Made by a program: the position numbers and the translations under genes. From Cytophagaceae bacterium UBA6715 (GTDB lineage Bacteria; Bacteroidota; Bacteroidia; Cytophagales; Spirosomataceae): a DNA stretch of 8,245 nt. This document shows, piece by piece, positions 1-6,295 of this stretch (the stretch's first letter is position 1; each line of letters starts with the position of its first letter). A model generated the notes under the pieces. It did no database searches, was not told the origin of the DNA, and saw only the letters and a program-made list of their open reading frames with translations. The stretch is from positions 1-8,245 of the forward strand of contig DKIP01000032.1 in the NCBI GenBank assembly GCA_002454335.1, read 5' to 3'.

Positions 1-1269
1 GCCTCTTCCATTTTCGAAACCTGTCAGAAGGAAGGCTTACACTTCTCCGACTTCGCTATTCTTTATCGAACAAATGCACAATCCCGTTCCTTTGAGGAAT
101 CCTTACGCAGGCTTAATATCAAATACCGGATTATCGGCGGGCTTTCTTTCTACCAGCGCAAAGAAATCAAAGATGTCTTAGGCTATTTGCGCTTTGTTGT
201 CAACCAACAGGATGAAGAGGCATTTAAACGTATCATTAATCTACCCAAGCGTGGAATCGGTGATACGACCATAGCTAAAATCTCCTTGACAGCAGCGGAG
301 CAAAATTCAACAGTATGGGATGTCGTAGCCAATATCAACCAATTTCAGGGGGTTCGCGGAACAGCTCCGATTGAACAATTCGCCGACTTGATCAAGTCCT
401 ACAAACTGATGGTTGAGGTAGAACAAAAAGATGCCTACGAGGTCGCAAGTCATGTTGCTAAAACATCTGGATTGGTTCGTGAATTATACGAAGACAAAAC
501 GGTTGAGGGATTAGCGCGTTACCAAAACGTACAAGAATTACTAAATGCCATCAAACAATTTGTGGATTCCGAAGAAAATGAAGACAAGTCCTTAGCAACC
601 TTCTTGCAATCTGTTTCCTTACTGACGAATGCGGATACAACCGAAGACCCGAACGACAAGGACAAAGTAACCTTGATGACGGTCCACTCGGCCAAAGGCT
701 TGGAGTTTAAACACGTGTTTCTAGTAGGTCTTGAAGAAGACTTATTCCCAAGTCAAATGATGCTGCAAAGTCAGGCGGACCTCGAAGAGGAACGTCGATT
801 GTTTTATGTAGCGATTACCCGAGCAGAGAAAAAACTGATGATTTCGTATGCGGAATCCCGCTATCAATTCGGCCGATTAAAAAGCTGCGAGCCAAGTCGC
901 TTTATCGACGAATTAGACAGCACCTACCTGAAAATGGCCAAAACCCCAGGGAAAAAGGATACTTCAAATTTCCGTCCCGTTCAAAAAACGGGCTTTGTAG
1001 AGAAATCTACGAATACGAGCGCTGCTCAATTGATCCAGAAGCCCAAGCAAAATACGAACTATCAACACGTCCCCTCAGCAAATTTCGTGCAGTCGGACCC
1101 CATGAGTTTAGCTACAGGCCAACGCGTGGAACATCAAAAATTTGGATTTGGGACGATTCAAAAATTAGAAGTGAATGGAGCTGAACGCAAGGCACACATC
1201 TTATTTGAGCAAGGCGTAGGTGAAAAAACTTTACTCTTGAGTTTTGCAAAACTGATGATTATCGCTTAG
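1..1269 (+). CDS. ATP-dependent DNA helicase, UvrD/PcrA/Rep family (5'-truncated by window edge)
   Basis: This is the C-terminal 422 residues of a superfamily 1A 3'-5' DNA helicase, which unwinds DNA in repair and in clearing replication or transcription blocks. The frame is open from base 1, so the start and the Walker A half lie outside the window; TTG codons such as the one at 187 are internal. Visible motifs are motif IV (YRTNAQSR, residues 22-29), the following FYQRKEIKD segment (about 54-62), motif V (TVHSAKGLEF, 227-236) and motif VI (RRLFYVAITRA, 265-275) with its arginines. A linker (about 310-365) leads to a C-terminal Tudor-like domain (GQRVEHQKFGFGTI, from 373), the RNA polymerase/DNA-contacting tail known in PcrA and UvrD. 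That tail separates it from Rep and RecB. A full-length family member is about 720-780 residues. Whether the name should be pcrA or uvrD cannot be decided here. The last 11 nt overlap the convergent lipoprotein gene. Confidence 0.95.
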   Translation, partial: ASSIFETCQKEGLHFSDFAILYRTNAQSRSFEESLRRLNIKYRIIGGLSFYQRKEIKDVLGYLRFVVNQQDEEAFKRIINLPKRGIGDTTIAKISLTAAEQNSTVWDVVANINQFQGVRGTAPIEQFADLIKSYKLMVEVEQKDAYEVASHVAKTSGLVRELYEDKTVEGLARYQNVQELLNAIKQFVDSEENEDKSLATFLQSVSLLTNADTTEDPNDKDKVTLMTVHSAKGLEFKHVFLVGLEEDLFPSQMMLQSQADLEEERRLFYVAITRAEKKLMISYAESRYQFGRLKSCEPSRFIDELDSTYLKMAKTPGKKDTSNFRPVQKTGFVEKSTNTSAAQLIQKPKQNTNYQHVPSANFVQSDPMSLATGQRVEHQKFGFGTIQKLEVNGAERKAHILFEQGVGEKTLLLSFAKLMIIA

Positions 1270-2200
1270 CCGTATAATATAAATGGGCGGGACTCGTTAA
1301 ACTTGCAATCTCTGAAATCGTTGCATAACCTTGATTTCTTCCATCAAAAGCCAATGCCTCACCTTGCGGTTCAAGGATACTAGGCACGATGCGGGGCTCC
1401 CGTCGTAACGCATCGGCAATGCTCTCATGTTTTTGCTTTTTCCAATAATATATTTCTAAATAATTACGAATGATGATTTCTTCGTTGGTAGAAGCCACAT
1501 TCCCATCCGTAATGAAATACAATTGCTTCAACAGACTTAGGTCCGAGGTCGGTATAGAAAAATTCAATTCATACAAAAATTGAGCACTTTGTACACCTTT
1601 TGATGCGAATGTTTCCGATGGTAAAAAATAGAGTCGCTTTCGGTCTTCGCGCTTTGAAATAAAGTACAAATCACCCGTAATCTGATCAATTAACATACAT
1701 TCCATATCGCGAGCACCGTCAGGTAACGTAAATTCAACTGTTTGAGAATGTTTGATAACCCGGCGCAATGGATCCGTTAGCTTTAACGAAGGCTCTAAAA
1801 AACGATGTACGCGATAGGTAGGATTTTGCGCAAAATTATCGCCAATATCGGCAACATATAAATAGGTTTGCCCGGTCCGGTTTTGCCAGCGTCCCATGGC
1901 TTCCCAATCGCGGTTTTGCAATCCTAACAAGCTAAATTCAGCTTTCCCGTGACCTGACTCATCTACCAAAAACATCCGATTCAAATCCTTTGAATCATTG
2001 ATGACCCAAAAATTTCCGGGGTTTCGATAAGACGCAACCATCCCCGAAGCTTCATCAATTTCGATGTTGGCCAATACCCCAATATCCTTCGTATTAGAAA
2101 ACCGAATATGCGCACGTTCCGAGTCACCAATATAAAATGACTGGCAAGCCCAAACGAGCAATCCCATCAAAATTACATGTATCCGACTGCGTTTTCTCAC
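1259..2200 (-). CDS. Predicted lipoprotein, beta-propeller-like family, paralogue 2
   Basis: A 313-residue protein of unknown function. The N-terminus is basic (MRKRSR), then hydrophobic, ending in a lipobox-like VWAC with Cys19, so it is probably a lipoprotein; tryptophan at -2 is unusual. It is clearly paralogous to the gene just upstream: both share, in order, EASG (50-53), NPGxFWVxNDS (60-70), RDWE (97-100), YVADxGDN (115-122), LPDGxRDME (159-167), ISKRE (181-185), IRNYxxIYYWK (244-254) and EPQGE (277-281). The spaced Asp/Gly-rich blocks suggest a beta-propeller; I infer resemblance to the phytase-like/SdiA-regulated propellers but know of no tested function. The start is GTG, overlapping the previous stop as GTGA (2197-2200), which implies translational coupling; later Met codons would destroy the signal peptide. 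Compared with its sister it has lost two acidic or SPD consensus positions (DWEA rather than DWED; TDGNVAS rather than TGGSVSP). Its 3' end overlaps the helicase gene by 11 nt. Confidence 0.8.
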   Translation of the reverse strand: MRKRSRIHVILMGLLVWACQSFYIGDSERAHIRFSNTKDIGVLANIEIDEASGMVASYRNPGNFWVINDSKDLNRMFLVDESGHGKAEFSLLGLQNRDWEAMGRWQNRTGQTYLYVADIGDNFAQNPTYRVHRFLEPSLKLTDPLRRVIKHSQTVEFTLPDGARDMECMLIDQITGDLYFISKREDRKRLYFLPSETFASKGVQSAQFLYELNFSIPTSDLSLLKQLYFITDGNVASTNEEIIIRNYLEIYYWKKQKHESIADALRREPRIVPSILEPQGEALAFDGRNQGYATISEIASLTSPAHLYYTAKR

Positions 2201-3144
2201 TTTTTCTTATAGTAATAAAGGTGGGCAGGTGTTAAATCGGGAGATTCTGAAATCGTATAGTATCCAGATCCATTCAAAGAAAACGTTACCCCCTCCCCTT
2301 GCGGTTCCAATAAATAAGGGACCGCCTTGGCAGGGCGAAGCAATGCTTCGGGAATACTTTCTCCCGACTTCCGCTTCCAATAATAAATGCCTATATAATT
2401 GCGAATCAAAATTTCAGAATTGTCTGGAGAAACACTCCCTCCCGTAAGGTAATAGGCTTGTTGGATTTTCGAATCATTCGAAAAGGGCGTAGAAAAGGTT
2501 AGATCTTGAATGTATTCCGCTGTTACAATTGCGCCATTCATTACCTTAGCAGCGGGTATTTTATAGAGGCGTTTACTATTTTCACGTTTGCTAATGACAA
2601 ATATATCTTTCGATTTCTGATCGATTAGCAAAGTCTCCATATCCCGAAATCCATCTGGTAAACGAAAGGTTAATTTGTTGATATCTGTTAATACTGTGTA
2701 GGGATTGGAGGTGATGGCTAAATCTTTAAACCAATAAATCGCATAGTTCGGATTATCTTGAAAATTATCACCGAAATCTGCCACATAAACCGTTGCAGAG
2801 CCATCGGATTCATTTACGACAGCTAAATCTTCCCAATCGCGGTGAATAGCTCCACTCAATAAATATTCCTTCTTCCCTTTTCCTACAGAGTCTATTAAAT
2901 AAAGCATAGGGCCTTGAACGTCGGAATCGTTCGTAACCCAAAAATAGCCAGGATTTTTCCGACTTGCTCCAATCCCTGAAGCTTCCATGATACGTGGATT
3001 TTCTAGGGCCCCTTGGTCAACCGCATTTTCGAAGGAGGATTCTCCTTGGGTGGGATCAGTGGGTTCAGGCATCAATTTGATACAAGCAGATACATATAGG
3101 GCAAAGATGCCTAAAAAAAGAAAATTTGTAGATTTAATCAGCAT
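2197..3144 (-). CDS. Predicted lipoprotein, beta-propeller-like family, paralogue 1
   Basis: A 315-residue predicted lipoprotein of unknown function. The signal peptide (residues 1-20) ends in a good lipobox, VSAC, with Cys21; the region after it (22-45) is Pro/Asp/Glu-rich and looks like a flexible tether. The body carries regularly spaced conserved blocks: EASG (54-57), NPGYFWVTNDS (64-74), HRDWEDLA (101-108), YVADFGDN (120-127), RLPDGFRDME (161-170), ISKRE (184-188), LTGGSVSPD (233-241), IRNYIGIYYWK (247-257) and EPQGE (280-284). This set matches a widespread family of uncharacterised secreted proteins that I recognise by its DWED, GDN, PDG-RD-E and EPQGE signatures and that is probably a six-bladed propeller; the fold is inference. 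The ATG lies inside the end of gldE (11-nt overlap), so expression probably depends on gldE translation. The overlap and the signal peptide support this start. Acidic clusters could bind a metal, but no catalytic role can be claimed. Confidence 0.82.
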   Translation of the reverse strand: MLIKSTNFLFLGIFALYVSACIKLMPEPTDPTQGESSFENAVDQGALENPRIMEASGIGASRKNPGYFWVTNDSDVQGPMLYLIDSVGKGKKEYLLSGAIHRDWEDLAVVNESDGSATVYVADFGDNFQDNPNYAIYWFKDLAITSNPYTVLTDINKLTFRLPDGFRDMETLLIDQKSKDIFVISKRENSKRLYKIPAAKVMNGAIVTAEYIQDLTFSTPFSNDSKIQQAYYLTGGSVSPDNSEILIRNYIGIYYWKRKSGESIPEALLRPAKAVPYLLEPQGEGVTFSLNGSGYYTISESPDLTPAHLYYYKKK

Positions 3145-4486
3145 TTTCGGTTTCAGCTACAGCATTTGACTTTTTACTAACTTTTACTTTTTTGACGCGT
3201 CTAGCATCCACCGATTGAATTTTAAATTCAAAATCTTCCCAAACCATTTCTTCTCCAGAATTTGGAATCCGACCAAACAATTCGATCATTAATCCGCCGA
3301 GTGTTTCACTTTCTCCTTTTGCCTTTTCAAAATAAACAACATCAAGATCAAATACCCGACAAAAGTCATTCAAGGACGTTTTGGCCTCGAATAAATAATT
3401 TTGTTCATCAAGTCGCTTATAATCTGCGGTTTCATCATCGAATTCATCGTTGATTTCTCCCACGATTTCCTCAATAATATCTTCCATGGTGACCAATCCC
3501 TCTGTTTCTCCGTACTCATTCACAACGATCGCCATGTGCACACGTTTCTCCTGAAAATCATACAGTAAATCATCTATTTTCTTATTTTCAGGAACAAAAA
3601 ACGGCTGATGCAATAAAGAAATCCAATCAAATTTCTCGTCTTCCTCTACGTGAACTAATAAGTCTTTGATGTACAAAATTCCCTCGATCTTATCGATTGT
3701 TTCTTTGAAAACAGGAACACGCGAGTAGCCATTTTTATTGATTTTATCCATCAATTCATGAAAATCCATTTCTGTATCAAAGGCAACAATATCTCTGCGG
3801 GCCTTCATGACAGATTTCACTGAGGTATTTCCAAAATTCAAAATACCGCGTAATATATCCTTTTCTTGTTCCGTCGTGTTTTCGTCGGTGGTAATCTCCA
3901 AGGCGTGATTCAATTCATGCGCTGTCAGGGTGTATGATTTCTTTTCAATTCGCTTTTCAATCAAATCAGAAATGGCCAACAAGGATTTTGACAAAGGCGT
4001 AAAAATCAACGTAAAAAATTTAATCAATGAAGCAGAAAACGTTGCGAATCGAATATTATTTTGTTGCGCCCATACCTTAGGAATCAGTTCGCCAAAAAAG
4101 GTAATAATGAAAGTTACGCCAAACAATAAAAATAAGGTAACTAATAAAGTGCCAACGGATTGCGGCCCTAATATCATCTCTGTCAGGTAATTAGACAGCG
4201 TAATGAAAATGATGTTAACAAAATTAATGGATATCAACAACGTTGCCAATAACTGCTGTGGCTTATCCAAAAGTAGACTCACAGCCTTTTCTGCCGGATT
4301 ATCACTTTCGCGAAGTGCCGAGCGCTGCTCCGCATTTAAGGAAAAGAATGCAACTTCAGAACCTGCTAAAAGGGCTGAAAGAACAAGTAAGGCAATCAAG
4401 ATAAGCCCAATGAAAAACACCGAACTTAAGGGGAGATTGGAATCAATAATACTAAGTAAATGTCTCGGAAAGGGGTCAGCCTCCAT
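3134..4486 (-). CDS. gldE: GldE-like CNNM/CBS/CorC-domain membrane protein
   Basis: A 450-residue inner-membrane protein of the CNNM/CorC (HlyC) family. A DUF21/CNNM transmembrane domain spans about residues 20-200, with helices near 22-50, 78-105, 110-135 and 148-172 and the family signatures AGSEVAFFSL (41-50) and GELIPKVWAQQN (132-143). A CBS pair follows, about 225-280 (YSRVPVF, 254-260) and 295-345 (VHMAIVVNEYGETEGLVTMED), then a CorC_HlyC domain (about 355-435). CorC/CNNM relatives handle Mg2+ and related cations. In Bacteroidota this architecture beside ssb and mutY is annotated gldE, whose flavobacterial version is linked to gliding and sits next to gldD. Here no gldD follows; two other lipoprotein genes do, the first overlapping by 11 nt. 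Length is normal for the family. The ATG at 4486 gives a short cytosolic tail before helix 1. Gliding motility itself cannot be inferred from this gene alone. Confidence 0.88.
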   Translation of the reverse strand: MEADPFPRHLLSIIDSNLPLSSVFFIGLILIALLVLSALLAGSEVAFFSLNAEQRSALRESDNPAEKAVSLLLDKPQQLLATLLISINFVNIIFITLSNYLTEMILGPQSVGTLLVTLFLLFGVTFIITFFGELIPKVWAQQNNIRFATFSASLIKFFTLIFTPLSKSLLAISDLIEKRIEKKSYTLTAHELNHALEITTDENTTEQEKDILRGILNFGNTSVKSVMKARRDIVAFDTEMDFHELMDKINKNGYSRVPVFKETIDKIEGILYIKDLLVHVEEDEKFDWISLLHQPFFVPENKKIDDLLYDFQEKRVHMAIVVNEYGETEGLVTMEDIIEEIVGEINDEFDDETADYKRLDEQNYLFEAKTSLNDFCRVFDLDVVYFEKAKGESETLGGLMIELFGRIPNSGEEMVWEDFEFKIQSVDARRVKKVKVSKKSNAVAETENAD

Positions 4487-4508
4487 AATTTAATGTGCAC
4501 AGTACACA

Positions 4509-4516
4509 CAAATTTA
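4509..4516 (-). promoter_or_regulatory. Candidate Bacteroidota -7 promoter box for gldE
   Basis: On the minus strand this reads TAAATTTG, a perfect match to the TAnnTTTG -7 consensus of Bacteroidota. It would start transcription near 4503, about 17 nt before the gldE ATG. No TTG -33 element is visible at the expected 17-23 nt spacing, so the call is tentative. It begins exactly where the T-run of the ssb terminator ends. Confidence 0.4.
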
Positions 4517-4549
4517 AGAAAAAGGGAATAGAGTCATCCTATTATTCCC
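4516..4549 (-). terminator. Intrinsic terminator after ssb
   Basis: On the minus strand a 7-bp perfect stem, GGGAATA/TATTCCC (plus-strand arms 4543-4549 and 4524-4530), with a 12-nt loop is followed directly by TTTTTCTT. An overlapping alternative pairing (AATAG/CTATT) can form in the upper part. It lies just after the ssb stop and before gldE, so it probably ends or attenuates the mutY/ssb message. The stem is AT-containing, so read-through into gldE is possible. Confidence 0.65.
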
Positions 4550-4565
4550 TCTTCTTATTAAAAAT

Positions 4566-5021
4566 TTAAAATGGCAAATCATCGCCATCTTCTTGCATCA
4601 CAGCGGGAAATGGGTTCACATTTGCTGCAGGGGCATTTAAATTCACAGCTTCCGGCTTAGGACGCTCAGGAGCATCCGCTCCCTTTTCATTACGCCCACC
4701 AATCAAATTCATGTTTGTCGCACGTATCCGATAGCCACGTACGGTTGCCCCCGTTTTATCCTGCCATTCTTCGGAACGAATTTTACCCTCGATGTAAACT
4801 TGATTTCCTTTTCGTAAATATTGTTCGGCAATGTTTGCCAAGTTGTCCCATAATTCCACACGATGCCATTCTGTTTGCTCGACACGCTGGCCATCTTTCC
4901 CCGTATAGGATTCGGAAGTCGCGATATTGATGTTCGCCACTTTCACCCCATTAGGTAATGCACGCACTTCAGGATCTCCGCCCAAATTGCCTAATAAAAT
5001 CACTTTGTTTACGCCTGCCAT
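4566..5021 (-). CDS. ssb: Single-stranded DNA-binding protein
   Basis: A 151-residue SSB, which coats single-stranded DNA during replication, recombination and repair and recruits partner proteins. The N-terminal OB fold covers about residues 1-110: the start MAGVNKVILLGNLGGDPEVR, the tryptophan-containing strand TEWHRVELW (50-58), and YLRKGNQVYIEGKI (68-81). A Pro/Asn/Ala-rich disordered linker (about 111-143) follows. The acidic tail ends in DGDDLPF (145-151), the conserved partner-docking tip, so the protein is complete. Length is normal for the small Bacteroidota type, with a shorter linker than in E. coli. It lies 49 nt downstream of mutY and has its own -7 box in that gap. No Shine-Dalgarno site precedes the ATG, as usual for this phylum. 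Confidence 0.96.
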   Translation of the reverse strand: MAGVNKVILLGNLGGDPEVRALPNGVKVANINIATSESYTGKDGQRVEQTEWHRVELWDNLANIAEQYLRKGNQVYIEGKIRSEEWQDKTGATVRGYRIRATNMNLIGGRNEKGADAPERPKPEAVNLNAPAANVNPFPAVMQEDGDDLPF

Positions 5022-5056
5022 ACTTGTATTGTTTAAAGGTTAGGTAATTGTTTTAC

Positions 5057-5082
5057 CAAATGTACACCATCTAGCCTTCCAA
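5057..5082 (-). promoter_or_regulatory. Candidate promoter for ssb
   Basis: The minus strand has TACATTTG at 5064-5057, a perfect TAnnTTTG -7 box, in the 49-bp gap between mutY and ssb. The nearest TTG upstream (plus-strand 5080-5082) leaves only 15 nt, shorter than the usual 17-23, so the -33 part is weak. The predicted start near 5050 gives a leader of about 30 nt. It would let ssb be expressed independently of mutY. Confidence 0.45.
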
Positions 5083-6144
5083 TATTTCCTTCAATGCAAT
5101 ATTATCAGTAATCAGATTTAATAACAAGACAGGTTTGCCTAATTGTTCAAATTCGGATGACAAAATCCACTGATAATCGGCAGGAGTTTCGAAGCTAAAT
5201 TCGGCAGGCAATTGCAACAAATATGCCGCTGAAATGATTTTTTGATGACTTAAAACATGCATTGCAGGCGCCTGCAATGACTCAGCATGTTCCATGAGCG
5301 GTGACAAAAATGGATGTAAATCAATTGCCTCTTTCAGGGAAGTTGATTCAACACAATAGAACTCCCACAAACCTTGCCAGATATCCTTGGCTTGGCGTTG
5401 ATGTACTAAAACCTTTCCCGCTTGTTCAATAATAAAATAATGAAAGTGACGGATGCGCTGAGGTTTGGCTTTGGATTTTACAGGTAATTGACTGACCCGG
5501 TTTTCTCGGAGAGCCAGACAAGTAGTCTGCAATGGACAAGTGTCACATGATGGAATCGGGCTACATTGCAATGAGCCAAATTCCATCATCGCCTGATTAA
5601 AGCGAGCAGGATCAGATATAGGAATTAACTCTTGGGCTAATGCCGTAAATTCCTTGCGAGCAGAAGAATGCAGAATATCCGTTTCGATTCCAAAATAGCG
5701 TGCCAGAAGGCGATATACATTCCCATCCACAACCGGACTAGCTTCTCCAAAAGCAAAGGAGGCAATGGCCGCAGCGGTGTAGGGACCTACACCAGGTAAA
5801 TGAATTAATTCGGCATAGGAATCCGGGAATTTTCCGCCTAGCGTATCAACCACATATTTGGCTGTTTTGTGCAAATTTCGGGCCCGACTGTAATAACCTA
5901 AACCTTGCCACAAACGGAATAAGGTTGTTTCGTCAGCTGCGGCTAAATCATATACCGTAGGAAAAGCTTCAGTAAGTTTATAAAAGTAGGGCAAACCCTG
6001 CGCTATGCGAGTTTGCTGGAGGATAATCTCCGACAACCAAATTACATAGGGATCATTCGTTCTTCGCCAAGGCAAATCCCGGGCATGACCTTTATACCAA
6101 GTAATCAATGTTTCAGCAAAGGGGTGTTGTGCAGCTTTCTTCAT
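5071..6144 (-). CDS. mutY: A/G-specific adenine glycosylase MutY
   Basis: A 357-residue base-excision-repair glycosylase that removes adenine mispaired with 8-oxoguanine. The HhH-GPD catalytic domain (about 10-220) shows LPWR (24-27), SEIILQQT (38-45) with the catalytic Glu39, GLGYYSRARNLH (81-92), the helix-hairpin-helix LPGVGPYTA (116-124) and VVDGNV (138-143) with the catalytic Asp140. Four cysteines of the iron-sulphur loop follow at 194, 200, 203 and 209. Their spacing is C-X5-C-X2-C-X5-C, one residue shorter in the first gap than the usual X6. The C-terminal NUDIX-like domain (about 230-350), which reads 8-oxoG in known MutY enzymes, has WQGLWEF (256-262) and LSH (298-300) at the 8-oxoG-contact loop. 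The ATG at 6144 is the only ATG before an upstream in-frame stop, and places the first conserved WY at the usual distance. It is the first gene of the minus-strand block. Confidence 0.95.
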   Translation of the reverse strand: MKKAAQHPFAETLITWYKGHARDLPWRRTNDPYVIWLSEIILQQTRIAQGLPYFYKLTEAFPTVYDLAAADETTLFRLWQGLGYYSRARNLHKTAKYVVDTLGGKFPDSYAELIHLPGVGPYTAAAIASFAFGEASPVVDGNVYRLLARYFGIETDILHSSARKEFTALAQELIPISDPARFNQAMMEFGSLQCSPIPSCDTCPLQTTCLALRENRVSQLPVKSKAKPQRIRHFHYFIIEQAGKVLVHQRQAKDIWQGLWEFYCVESTSLKEAIDLHPFLSPLMEHAESLQAPAMHVLSHQKIISAAYLLQLPAEFSFETPADYQWILSSEFEQLGKPVLLLNLITDNIALKEILEG

Positions 6145-6152
6145 GAAAGTAT

Positions 6153-6180
6153 CAAAGATAGTGGGCTCACTAAAAGCAAA
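6153..6180 (-). promoter_or_regulatory. Candidate promoter for mutY, giving a nearly leaderless mRNA
   Basis: The minus strand reads TATCTTTG at 6160-6153, a perfect TAnnTTTG -7 box, with TTTG (plus-strand CAAA, 6177-6180) 16 nt upstream as a slightly close -33 element. A start 5-7 nt beyond the box would fall at about 6147, only a few bases before the mutY ATG at 6144. Confidence 0.45.
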
Positions 6181-6201
6181 AAAATAAATATCACTTTTTC
6201 A

Positions 6202-6233
6202 TTTGCCCCTTTTAAAGAAAAACCTTACTTTTG
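6202..6233 (+). promoter_or_regulatory. Promoter for the HU-TPR-bS22-like operon
   Basis: TTTG at 6202-6205 and TACTTTTG at 6226-6233 match both Bacteroidota promoter elements (-33 TTTG, -7 TAnnTTTG) with a 20-nt spacer, which is ideal. The predicted start near 6239 gives a leader of about 55 nt before the HU GTG codon. This is the best promoter in the window. Confidence 0.7.
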
Positions 6234-6295
6234 TGTCCCTTTTGAAAGCAAGGGGGAATGAAATAGAATCAACGAATAAATAAAGACTCATTACC

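Noticed and set aside
187..189. TTG as a start codon for the helicase gene
   Set aside because: The same frame is open to base 1 and encodes conserved motif IV upstream, so this is an internal leucine codon.
1225..1253. AAAACT/AGTTTT hairpin and the 14-bp palindrome AGTTTTGCAAAACT as a terminator for the lipoprotein operon
   Set aside because: The stem is almost all A/T and lies inside the conserved helicase tail, and the longer T-run is offset from the palindrome. It is too weak to call.
3930..4493. Open frames on the plus strand opposite gldE (3930-4190 and 4203-4493)
   Set aside because: They lie wholly antisense to a well-supported conserved gene, show no domain or signal sequence, and have the biased composition expected of a shadow frame.
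6237..6254. CCCTT/AAGGG hairpin at the start of the HU leader as a riboswitch or attenuator
   Set aside because: Only five pairs, no T-run, and no resemblance to a known riboswitch class.
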